A stretch of DNA of 64,000 bases from MSPOR6 sp964652195. Lineage in GTDB: Bacteria; Poribacteria; WGA-4E; WGA-3G. Below the pieces are notes generated by a model, which saw only the letters and a list, made by a program, of their open reading frames with translations, ran no database searches and was not told the origin of the DNA. Shown here in pieces: positions 54,944 through 62,871 of this stretch. Where the stretch lies: contig CAZZBB010000022.1 in assembly GCA_964652195.1 (NCBI GenBank), positions 1-64,000 on the forward strand. Reading direction: 5' to 3'. The stretch's first letter is position 1. Each line of letters opens with the position of its first letter. The translations under genes were made by a program, and so were the position numbers.

Positions 54944-56362
54944 TCAAATATCGGAACGGAAAAATTTCAGAAACGCCACAGTTGTTAACACAACCGCAAA
55001 AAAGCAGAGCAGCAGTACATCTACTAAGGATTGCCGGAATGTCTCTCCTAAGGTTGGGGTTTGTAAGAATGATGGCTGCCTGATTTTGACGATGTCGGTC
55101 TTGGGATGGAACCTTCTAATGTTAACATGATCTATTATTTTACTGAACACATCCGTATCAAGCGCATCATAGTAATGCTCACCTGCTTGAAAGTAATCAT
55201 TTCTCTTTCGTTTTCCAGTCTGTGTTAAATTTGTAGCGAGATAGGTTAAGGAGGATATCGGTGTGATTCGTGAAAGCGTTTCACCTACCTGTTCTTGGTA
55301 CTTCTTTTCACGCTGATAGTTTCGATCTATTTCATCAGCGTGCTCTTTGAATTTCTGCCGAAATTCCTCTTCGAGAGGTTTCATCTGTTCATCCACCTTT
55401 TCTCCGATTTCCCCCTGTTCTTCATAGGAAGGTTGCCGACGATCCTTCCAGAGTTCTTTGTGTATTTCCCTTTTTTTCTCTTCAAGTTCTGCATTAAAAT
55501 TCTCACGGAGAGCCGTTTTTTCCAGATAGACACTCTGTAAAGTTTGTGTCGGTGCGATGATTTTTGCTGCGATGAACCCAACACGTGGTGTAATTAGTAC
55601 TGCAAATACCCAAACCGTAAAGGTTATGATGAGTGCAGTCTTGGAATTATCTAAGTAGGTTGAAATGACTGTTCCTATCGCAAAGAAGACTGCAATATAG
55701 AGCAGCGAGACGAGGGTTAGACTGATGACCTGTGGAAAAATTTCGGGTTCACCGAGGGGAAAACCTTGCCAAACAAGTACCAATAAGCCGAATAGAAAGG
55801 ATACCAAAAACGGCACTACGAACACTATATATCCGCCAATTAATTTACTCCACAGAAAGAAGTCCCGCGGCAGAGAATTTGCCAAGGTGATTCGAAGGGT
55901 ACCCGCTTCTCGTTCTCCGGCAACTGCATCAAAGGTAAATAGCAGCGCGAGCAAACTGAAAACAGTGCCTACAAGAAAAAGAAAGTCGAGATGTCCGAAA
56001 AGATAGGGAAGGGAATCCGAAACCAAAGTTGAAACTCCTTGAATAATCCCATTACGAGACATGCCAAGGTAACTTGGCAGTGCGTCTCCTAATCCATTGG
56101 CAAACACGCTCAAAGGTGTCGGTTTGAGAAAGAGTTTAGAAATCTCAACCTCCGGTTCCAGCGGCATCATGGGGTTTACTGTCTTCTCTTCAATATTTGC
56201 CAGTTTAACCGCTTCTTGATAGTCGACGATGTTCTGACGGTAATTTTGATAATTGATAGAAAGGGTAAGTGGAACAAGCAAAAGACACATCAGAAGCAGT
56301 ACAATAAATCGAACACTCAGGATATGATGCATCATCTCTTTTCGAATTAGTGGTAGTAACAT
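54944..56362 (-). CDS. ABC-2 type permease, class C (full copy)
   Basis: The 472-residue permease has the same topology as its downstream paralogue: helix 1 (about 17-34), an external loop with 'FLKPTPLSVFANGLGDALPS', the 'FDAVAGEREAGTLR' cytoplasmic segment, a charged loop (about 285-385) and a terminal 'F-L-K-F-F-R-S-D-I'. The start is set by GGAG in 'gatatatggagaatgctaa'. The same leader recurs before the truncated copy at 56966, which shows that the unit was duplicated together with its upstream sigma gene. The substrate exported is unknown. Confidence 0.88.
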   Translation of the reverse strand: MLLPLIRKEMMHHILSVRFIVLLLMCLLLVPLTLSINYQNYRQNIVDYQEAVKLANIEEKTVNPMMPLEPEVEISKLFLKPTPLSVFANGLGDALPSYLGMSRNGIIQGVSTLVSDSLPYLFGHLDFLFLVGTVFSLLALLFTFDAVAGEREAGTLRITLANSLPRDFFLWSKLIGGYIVFVVPFLVSFLFGLLVLVWQGFPLGEPEIFPQVISLTLVSLLYIAVFFAIGTVISTYLDNSKTALIITFTVWVFAVLITPRVGFIAAKIIAPTQTLQSVYLEKTALRENFNAELEEKKREIHKELWKDRRQPSYEEQGEIGEKVDEQMKPLEEEFRQKFKEHADEIDRNYQREKKYQEQVGETLSRITPISSLTYLATNLTQTGKRKRNDYFQAGEHYYDALDTDVFSKIIDHVNIRRFHPKTDIVKIRQPSFLQTPTLGETFRQSLVDVLLLCFFAVVLTTVAFLKFFRSDI

Positions 56363-56407
56363 TTAGCATTCTCCATATATCGGGATTACCAAAATTTATT
56401 ATCTCAG

Positions 56408-56554
56408 TCATTCTGTTGCTGAGTCTGTAGTTCCCTCGTCTTTATACGTCTGTTTCTGTTGTTCTCTAACCATTTTCTCATTTGCAATAATCCTACTGAG
56501 AAAACCCGTTTGGTATTTGTTCCAGTCATCTTGAGCGGGTATACCGAAAAAATT
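56408..56554 (-). pseudogene. Remnant of a second ECF sigma gene (C-terminal 46 residues)
   Basis: Read on the minus strand, this piece encodes 'GIPAQDDWNKY ... VREQQKQ ... DSATE' and a stop. It matches the extreme C-terminus of the sigma gene at 57013-58173, lacking one codon in the 'G-I-P-P-A-Q' segment and only one copy of the tail repeat. It sits at the same spacing (45 bp) before the full class C permease as the intact sigma does before the truncated permease. So it is the deleted partner of a duplicated sigma-permease unit. Confidence 0.85.
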
Positions 56555-56556
56555 TA

Positions 56557-56966
56557 CTTACGGCATCAAAAGTAAACAGGATCGCGAGCAAACTGAAAAC
56601 AGTGCCGATAAGAAAAAGAAAGTCAAGATGTCCCAAAAGATAGGAGAATAAAGCGGAAACCAGTGCAGAGGGTTCTTGTGTGATATCGTTGCGTGTCATA
56701 CCAAGATAACTCGGCAGCGTATCTCCTAATCCGTTAGCAAACACGCTCAGCGGTGTCGGCTTCAGTTCCATGTTCGTGTTAACTTTAGTTTCTTCGGTGT
56801 TGGCAAGTTTGACAACTTCTTGATAGTTAACGAGGTTCTGACGGTAATTTTGATAAATAATGGAAAGGGTGAGTGGGGCAAGTGACAGACACATCAAAAG
56901 TAGGATAATAAATCGAACGCTCAAAATATGATGCATCATCTCTTTTCGAATTAGTGTTCGTAACAT
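56557..56966 (-). pseudogene. Truncated class C ABC-2 permease (N-terminal 136 residues)
   Basis: This fragment keeps the ATG, helix 1, the external loop and helix 2 of the class C permeases, up to 'F-T-F-D-A-V', and then runs at once into the out-of-frame sigma remnant; the frame stops at 56526 after ten unrelated residues. It also has an internal deletion in the external loop relative to the full copy (the 'EPEVEISKLFL' part is missing). The cytoplasmic segment, later helices and terminal motif are gone, so a working permease is not expected. The leader is almost identical to that of the full copy at 56362. Confidence 0.85.
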
Positions 56967-57012
56967 TTAGCATTCTCCATATATCGGGATTTCCAAAATT
57001 TTATTATCTCAG

Positions 57013-58173
57013 TCATTCTGTTGTGGAGTCTTCAGTTGCCTCGTCTTTGTGCTTCTGTTCATCTTGTTCTCTAAGTTTTCTCAACCATTCTGTTGTGGAG
57101 TCTTCAGTTGCCTCGTCTTTGTGCTTCTGTTCATCTTGTTCTCTAACCTCTTTCTCAGTGTCAATTATATTCCTGACAACAGCCATTATATACTTGTTCC
57201 AGTCATCTTGAGCCGGTGGTATACCGAAAAAATTGATTTTTTGAAAGTCTGGATTGTCTTCTAAAAAAGCCAAAATATGCCGTTTAGATAAACAAGATGC
57301 ATAATGCATAAAGTTTTCTATGGTAAGTCCATTATCCAAAATCAGTTGAAGCCACTCTGTCCGTGGATACCGTTTATCTATCTCATCAATTGCAAGAGAG
57401 CTTGATAAACCTTCAACTATACCCACTGTGATTTTTATAACACAACTGTCAAACTCCGTATCAAAGGTGCTCATCAATGCTTCCACGGTTTGCGGTCCTG
57501 TATACACCGTATCCTCGTCTTCAAAATATGGTGTGCCAGCTTTGAATTCCATGCTATCACAAAATATTTGACCGGTTAAGTCAATAGGGGGTTCAATGCT
57601 ACCCAGTGTTTCACAAATCATCAATTCTTCCTCCTTCAATCGTTGTCGTGCCCGACTGATCCTACTCTTAATCGTGTTGATAGGAACCTCCAGAAATTTG
57701 CTAATTGTTTCGTATGTCATTTCATGTAGGTAATAGAGTACCACTACTGTACGTTGGTTATCAGGTAATTTCTCCAAAAGATCATCAACAATTTCTTTGT
57801 ACTGTTCTGTTGCTTTCTTCTCCCGTTTTTCTGTCATATAATGTGCAAAAGCGGATTTGTCCAAGGTTGCTTTATCAGTGGCATCTAAGGAAAGCATTGA
57901 CGGTTTTTTCCTTTCGAGCCAGTTTGTACAAAGCCTCTTCGTAATTACATATAGCCATCTTCCAAACTTATTCGGGTCTTTTAGCGTAGACAGTTTCTCA
58001 TAAGCTTGTAAGAAGACATCTTGTGTAATTTCTTCTGCGATGTGATAGTCCTTGATCCTCCGCCACACGATAGCATGAATATTCTTTTGGTATTTCTGAA
58101 CTAAAGAAGTGAAGGCTGTTTCGTCGCCGGACAAAGTATTGTTAACAAGTTCAACATCGTTTTTATTCATCAT
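57013..58173 (-). CDS. ECF-type sigma factor with long C-terminal extension
   Basis: ATG at 58173 (or the next codon, 58170) follows GGAG; the product is 386 residues. Sigma region 2 lies at about 12-80 ('AEEITQDVFLQAYEKLSTL', 'F-G-R-W-L-Y-V-I-T-K-R') and region 4 at about 120-170 ('LPDNQRTVVVLYYLHEMTYE', 'N-T-I-K-S-R-I-S-R-A-R'). About 200 further residues form an acidic extension of unknown fold, ending in a tandem repeat of about 23 residues rich in Glu/Lys/Asp. No anti-sigma gene is adjacent, so the tail may regulate the sigma itself. It lies inside the permease array and probably controls it. Confidence 0.9.
   Translation of the reverse strand: MMNKNDVELVNNTLSGDETAFTSLVQKYQKNIHAIVWRRIKDYHIAEEITQDVFLQAYEKLSTLKDPNKFGRWLYVITKRLCTNWLERKKPSMLSLDATDKATLDKSAFAHYMTEKREKKATEQYKEIVDDLLEKLPDNQRTVVVLYYLHEMTYETISKFLEVPINTIKSRISRARQRLKEEELMICETLGSIEPPIDLTGQIFCDSMEFKAGTPYFEDEDTVYTGPQTVEALMSTFDTEFDSCVIKITVGIVEGLSSSLAIDEIDKRYPRTEWLQLILDNGLTIENFMHYASCLSKRHILAFLEDNPDFQKINFFGIPPAQDDWNKYIMAVVRNIIDTEKEVREQDEQKHKDEATEDSTTEWLRKLREQDEQKHKDEATEDSTTE
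57016..57150 (-). repeat. In-frame tandem repeat at the end of the sigma gene
   Basis: Two copies of a 69-nt unit ('cattctgttgtggagtcttc' start at 57016 and 57085 on the plus strand) encode the duplicated acidic tail R-E-Q-D-E-Q-K-H-K-D-E-A-T-E-D. They are nearly identical, so the expansion is recent; the sigma remnant at 56408 has one diverged copy. Confidence 0.8.
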
Positions 58174-58518
58174 AGTTCTCCACAATAAATAGACTTATGA
58201 CTACATGACACAATTTGAGGCAAAATTGTTGCATAACTTGAGAAAAATTGTAAAAACGAGATAGAAACCTTCAATTTATATTTAGGACTTACGCAATTTC
58301 CTGGTAAGTGCGGTTTCTAACAGCATCCATTTATAGTAAACATTTGAATTAATGGAACATTTTGAGATGTAGTAAGGAACTCCGATTCCCGAATATCACT
58401 GAGTTAAATCGCGATTCGGAGATCGCTCCTACAGGGATTTTGTGTTATTATTTTCAATGATCACTATAAATGATGATGCTCATCCCAACGGGTATTGGTA
58501 ATTGAAAATGTATAGTCG
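58174..58518. repeat. 345-bp gap with a decayed inverted repeat
   Basis: The gap between the sigma gene and permease B' carries 'TTTAGGACTTACGCA' (from about 58281), a typical bacterial transposon-end-like string, and an imperfect inverted repeat built from CTCCGATTC (about 58390) and GATTCGGAG (about 58413), followed by 'ATCGCTCCTACAGGG'. No coding frame is seen. It looks like a dispersed repeat that landed between the two halves of the permease array. The sigma promoter should lie at the left side but is not clear. Confidence 0.45.
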
Positions 58519-59946
58519 TCACACCTCAAGGCGTACAAAAGCGAGATATGCACCAGACAGCAGGACTACAACAAACATAGTTAACAATAATATATCCATC
58601 ACCGAACGGTTAAAATCCTGACTGAGATTGATTGTATCTTCAAACAGTGGTACTGATTCAGGAATAACAGTTTTTTTTGACATCCCTTCGCGAATCCCTA
58701 AGATATGGAGACTATCAGGATCAGTTCTATCTGTGTCCATGATGAACTCCCGAAATTCCCGTGTATAAGATTGCACATTCTCTATGAACTGCAAATGCCG
58801 TTCAAAACCTGTTCCAGCGAATGACTCAAGTAGATGTTGAAAAATCGTGACAGGTGAAAAACGGGTGATATTGCGTGCCTGTTTCACTTCAGCAATCCAT
58901 CCTGATAGTTGTTCTGTATGTAATCGTTCCTGCTTTTCAGCATCTTTGATGACAAACTCACCATCCATATCTATTCTCTTGATTGACCCCTCAATTTCAT
59001 TATGCATGCGAGAGTAGTAATCGGAACGTTGCTCTTTATAGATTTTTGAAGAAACTTCCCATAAGTCATAGGTGGGACCTGAAGATGTATATTTACCTGC
59101 AATTGATGCGAGGGTAATCGGCATGAATACCACAAATACAACCCAAACTAATAGAAGTATCACAAGACTTACTGCACTACGTTGTACCATTGCAGAAACG
59201 AGTAAACCCAACCCAAGAAAGAGACAAGTATAAATGATAGCTATCAAGAAGATAATTCCTAAACGTTCCCATATCTCTGGACGAAGGTGAATGTCACTTG
59301 CTGTAGAAACTATCAACAGGTTCATCAAAATCGAAAGCGTGAATGGAATGGTAATACTTATGAGTGCTCCCAAAAACTTACCAATTAGTACTGAATACCG
59401 TGGAATTGAGTTTGCTAACGTTAGACGTAGGGTGCCACGTTCACGTTCTCCAGAAATCGAATCGAAGGTAAACAGTAGTGCAATTAGACTTAAGACATAC
59501 CCGATTATAAAGTACCAATCGACTTTGGTGGTAACCACTCGGACATTATGTTGATTTGGTGTTTCTATAGGATACGTTAATATCCAGAAGCTTTTTAACG
59601 TGTCAGTACTCCATCGATTGTATCCTCCATCTGCATATTCTGGCAAGAATATCTCACTACCGTCTGAACAGAAACGTAGGTCAGATAATTTTTTGTAAAG
59701 CAGACCAGGTCCCTTTTGTGCGAGATCGTATAAACTGTTTTCTGCGTGACTATGTATTTCATTCTGGTAAGTGGAGACATTTTCTTGATATTGCCGAATT
59801 CGTTCTGGGTGTTCACGAAGATGGACAACAGCATTGGTGAACATTAATCCTAACAATAAGACTGTTGCCACAGCAAAACGGAGACTATTCAAATTATCAT
59901 AGAGTTCTCGCCATATTATATTGTAAAGTGCTATATGGGCAACCAT
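58519..59946 (-). CDS. ABC-2 type permease, class B (copy B')
   Basis: The 475-residue permease has helix 1 (about 21-38, 'VATVLLLGLMFTNAVV'), an external loop (about 40-145), helix 2, the conserved 'FTFDSISGERERGTLRLTLA' cytoplasmic segment (about 160-180), four more helices, a soluble loop (about 285-430) with 'ESFAGTGFERHLQFIENVQ', and a terminal helix ending 'A-F-V-R-L-E-V'. AAGGAG sets the start. It begins 1 bp from the end of permease A', so the pair is translationally coupled. It is a paralogue of the gene at 61460-62869. Confidence 0.87.
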   Translation of the reverse strand: MVAHIALYNIIWRELYDNLNSLRFAVATVLLLGLMFTNAVVHLREHPERIRQYQENVSTYQNEIHSHAENSLYDLAQKGPGLLYKKLSDLRFCSDGSEIFLPEYADGGYNRWSTDTLKSFWILTYPIETPNQHNVRVVTTKVDWYFIIGYVLSLIALLFTFDSISGERERGTLRLTLANSIPRYSVLIGKFLGALISITIPFTLSILMNLLIVSTASDIHLRPEIWERLGIIFLIAIIYTCLFLGLGLLVSAMVQRSAVSLVILLLVWVVFVVFMPITLASIAGKYTSSGPTYDLWEVSSKIYKEQRSDYYSRMHNEIEGSIKRIDMDGEFVIKDAEKQERLHTEQLSGWIAEVKQARNITRFSPVTIFQHLLESFAGTGFERHLQFIENVQSYTREFREFIMDTDRTDPDSLHILGIREGMSKKTVIPESVPLFEDTINLSQDFNRSVMDILLLTMFVVVLLSGAYLAFVRLEV

Positions 59947-59947
59947 T

Positions 59948-61453
59948 CTACACTTCGCTCCTTAAGAAAATCATAAATATCAGAGCAAAAAGTAAGATAT
60001 TTATGATGAATAGTAAGGATAGATCCGGCAATGCGCGCTTTGCATTTATGTAACTATCAACTCTTTGATAGTTAAAATGTGGTAGGTCGCTCCAATCCGC
60101 AGCCTCTTTATCAGATGAAAACCATTGTCGAGATCCAAACACATCTTTATCGTAGAAAAAATCAATTACTTGTTTTCGATATTGTCTTGCAGTATTGAAA
60201 AAATCTCTAACACCATTTATGTCGGTACCTGCCCAAGCTTCTGTTGCTGCATCATACAAACCAACAGGAGATAATTTGAACCAGATTCTTTCCATTTTTG
60301 CTGGATGAATGTAAATATCTTCAAGTGCAGGTTTTCGAATTATCCAAGTTTTATCTGCAGTATCAATAATTTTTGGAACGAGGTAACGGAAATGCTTCCG
60401 TGCATGTGGCATCTTAGGTTCATCTTCCTCGCCAAATCCGCTAAAGTTCATGACGCAACGGTATTTATAAAACAAGTTGTGAGGAGAACCGGTTAAATAT
60501 GCAGAACGGGATCCCCACCCTCTTAGTTCATATCCCCAATCTTCTCCTGGAAAATCGTCAGTAGCTAAGTATTGCTTACGTTCTTTGTCGAATTCCAGCC
60601 ACATTTGTTCAATAGTGTTGTAAGCAGATGTCTGACGTTCCTGTGGCGGTTGATTAGGACCGATCATAGCAAGAATCATGTTTGGATAAACTAACACTAA
60701 TAAACCCCAAACAAAAATTGACAACATAAGCGCAGTACTTGTCCTTCGAGTTGCCGCAGAAATCAATAATCCTATTAAATAAAATATGGAAAGATAGATT
60801 ATAGATGTTAGTATAATTCCACCAACCCGAAGAAAATCCTGGCTGTTTAAGTTGATATGGTTGGATACCGTCAGAAAAATAAGCGATAGGAGTAGACTCA
60901 ATATTAAAGGAACAATTAGGCAAATCATTGCACTGATATATTTGGCAAATAATATAATTCCCCGTGTTACTGGATGCGTTAAGACTAAACGTAATGTGCC
61001 GGTTTCGTATTCTCCTGCCAATGCATCATAAGCAAAAATTAGTGCGAGAAGACTTAGTATAACTTCAAAGATGAATGCAATATCCATTGAAGCAAACATA
61101 TCCATTAACGGGTTAGAAGATCCATGGTTCTGAGCATCCCACAATGACGGAACAAATACGTGTGCGATTCGTACTTCATTGCCAAGTTGTTTATCAAATC
61201 CTACGTTAAAAATACTCAAAGGATTTGGAGGACGATCAATATGTACGGTCCCTGCCGAATATGTCTTTTTTTCTTGTAGTTGTCGCTTATGCATATTGAC
61301 CGAATCGTTATGACTATCTAATCGCCCCTCATAATCATCAATAAGTACAATTGTATTAGCGACTACAAGCAACAGTATGATAAAGATTGCCGCAGCGAAT
61401 CGGAATGTCATGAGATGGTTAAGTAGTTCTCTACTGATAAGTGAAGATAACAT
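59948..61453 (-). CDS. ABC-2 type permease, class A (copy A')
   Basis: The 501-residue permease has helix 1 (about 17-36), a loop with 'HIDRPPNPLSIFNVGFDKQL', the cytoplasmic 'AYDALAGEYETGTLRLVL' segment (about 143-160), a cluster of helices, a large soluble loop (about 270-470) with 'LSPVGLYDAATEAWAGTDI', and a terminal 'F-L-R-S-E-V'. It is a paralogue of the partial gene at the right edge and is coupled to permease B' (1-bp gap). A and B classes differ from each other more than the copies within a class, so each A-B pair probably forms a heterodimer. Confidence 0.87.
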   Translation of the reverse strand: MLSSLISRELLNHLMTFRFAAAIFIILLLVVANTIVLIDDYEGRLDSHNDSVNMHKRQLQEKKTYSAGTVHIDRPPNPLSIFNVGFDKQLGNEVRIAHVFVPSLWDAQNHGSSNPLMDMFASMDIAFIFEVILSLLALIFAYDALAGEYETGTLRLVLTHPVTRGIILFAKYISAMICLIVPLILSLLLSLIFLTVSNHINLNSQDFLRVGGIILTSIIYLSIFYLIGLLISAATRRTSTALMLSIFVWGLLVLVYPNMILAMIGPNQPPQERQTSAYNTIEQMWLEFDKERKQYLATDDFPGEDWGYELRGWGSRSAYLTGSPHNLFYKYRCVMNFSGFGEEDEPKMPHARKHFRYLVPKIIDTADKTWIIRKPALEDIYIHPAKMERIWFKLSPVGLYDAATEAWAGTDINGVRDFFNTARQYRKQVIDFFYDKDVFGSRQWFSSDKEAADWSDLPHFNYQRVDSYINAKRALPDLSLLFIINILLFALIFMIFLRSEV

Positions 61454-61459
61454 GCTTTC

Positions 61460-62869
61460 TTATACCTCAACACGTACAAAAGCGAGATATGCACCAGACA
61501 GCAGGACTACAACAAACATAGTTAACAATAATATATCCATCACCGAGCTGTCAAAATCTTTACTGAGATTCAGTGTATCATCAAATTTGGGAACTGCCGA
61601 TGGCAGGATCTTTTTCTTTGTCATGCCTTCCCGTACTCCGATAAGATGGAGGCTTTCAGGGTCAGATTTATCAATATCAATAACAAAATCACGGTATTGT
61701 CGAGCGTAATCTTCCACATTGCCAACAAATTGCAGATGGCGTTCAAATCCTGTTCCGGCAAAGGATTCAATAAGATGTTGAAGGAGTGTTGCAGGGGAGG
61801 CACGAGTAATAGAACGGGCATGTTGTACCTGTGCCAACTTACTCGTCAGGTATTCTTGGTTTAGTTGTTCATCTGCTTCTGAATCTTCTTTGAAAAAACC
61901 ACTTTTTGCTTCCAGCGTTTTTCTGTCGACTTCATCTGACCAGAGTATATAACCGTATTTGTCCCAGAGTTCGTCTTGTCTTTCGTTATGACGTTTCCAT
62001 TTTGCGTCAGTGGGTAATGACGGTGCGAATTCTCCCGCAATTGATGCAAGTGTACTTGGCATAAAAATAACAAAGGTTACCCAAATCAATAGGAGTATCA
62101 CCAGACTGACAGAACTCCGTTGAACACGTGCAGATACTAACAATCCTAATGCGAGAAAGAAACATGAATATAGGAGACCAATAAAGAAGATGATACCCAA
62201 TCGCTCCCATGCTTCTATGTTGAGGTGTACATTACGTGCAGTCGAAACCATTAAAAGGTTCGTTAACACTGCAAGGGTGAAAGGGATACTGACACTTATC
62301 AACGAACCTAAGAACTTCCCGATCAAAATGGTGTGACGCGGCACTGAGTTTGCCAGCATTAACCGAAGTGTACCGTATTCGCGTTCTCCAGAGATACTAT
62401 CGAAAGTAAATAAGAGTGCAATTAAACTCATGACAAACGCAATGATGAATGTCCAATCCACTTTCGTAACATCAGGACCAACATCCTTTAGGTTTACGTT
62501 AGCATTGGGGTATTTTAGTTTCCAAACACCTGTTAGGTTCGATGAGTATACAAAAGGACTACTCCCTTCAATAATGTTTGGCAGCAGATGCTCTCCCCCT
62601 TCCGCACAAAAACTAAGGGGTGATGGTTTTTTATAGAGTTTTCCAGGTCCCTGTTGTGCAAGCATATACAAACTATCGTCGGCATGGGAATTCATTAGCG
62701 TCAGAGATTTGTTAACAGCCTCGTTATATTGTTGTATTCGTTTCGGGTGTTCTCTGAGAAATCCAATGGCGTTAGTAATCATTAAGGCTAACAACAGGAT
62801 AGTCGCAAGGGCAAATCGAAGACTATTAAGATTATCGTAGAGTTCGCGTTTTGTTATGTGTAATATCAT
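61460..62869 (-). CDS. ABC-2 type permease, class B (copy B)
   Basis: The 469-residue permease has helix 1 (about 17-35), an external loop, the 'FTFDSISGEREYGTLRLMLA' cytoplasmic segment, further helices with 'L-L-V-S-A-R-V-Q-R-S-S-V-S-L-V', a soluble loop with 'ESFAGTGFERHLQFVGNV', and a terminal 'AYLAFVRVEV'. It closely follows copy B' over its length, apart from the middle of the soluble loop. It sits 2 bp after permease A and 6 bp before permease A'. This gives the order A-B-A'-B' and points to duplication of an A-B pair. Confidence 0.87.
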   Translation of the reverse strand: MILHITKRELYDNLNSLRFALATILLLALMITNAIGFLREHPKRIQQYNEAVNKSLTLMNSHADDSLYMLAQQGPGKLYKKPSPLSFCAEGGEHLLPNIIEGSSPFVYSSNLTGVWKLKYPNANVNLKDVGPDVTKVDWTFIIAFVMSLIALLFTFDSISGEREYGTLRLMLANSVPRHTILIGKFLGSLISVSIPFTLAVLTNLLMVSTARNVHLNIEAWERLGIIFFIGLLYSCFFLALGLLVSARVQRSSVSLVILLLIWVTFVIFMPSTLASIAGEFAPSLPTDAKWKRHNERQDELWDKYGYILWSDEVDRKTLEAKSGFFKEDSEADEQLNQEYLTSKLAQVQHARSITRASPATLLQHLIESFAGTGFERHLQFVGNVEDYARQYRDFVIDIDKSDPESLHLIGVREGMTKKKILPSAVPKFDDTLNLSKDFDSSVMDILLLTMFVVVLLSGAYLAFVRVEV

Positions 62870-62871
62870 AC

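Noticed and set aside
56526..56966. A 146-residue intact permease-like gene
   Set aside because: Its last ten residues come from out-of-frame sigma sequence, and two thirds of the permease is missing; it is a truncated copy.
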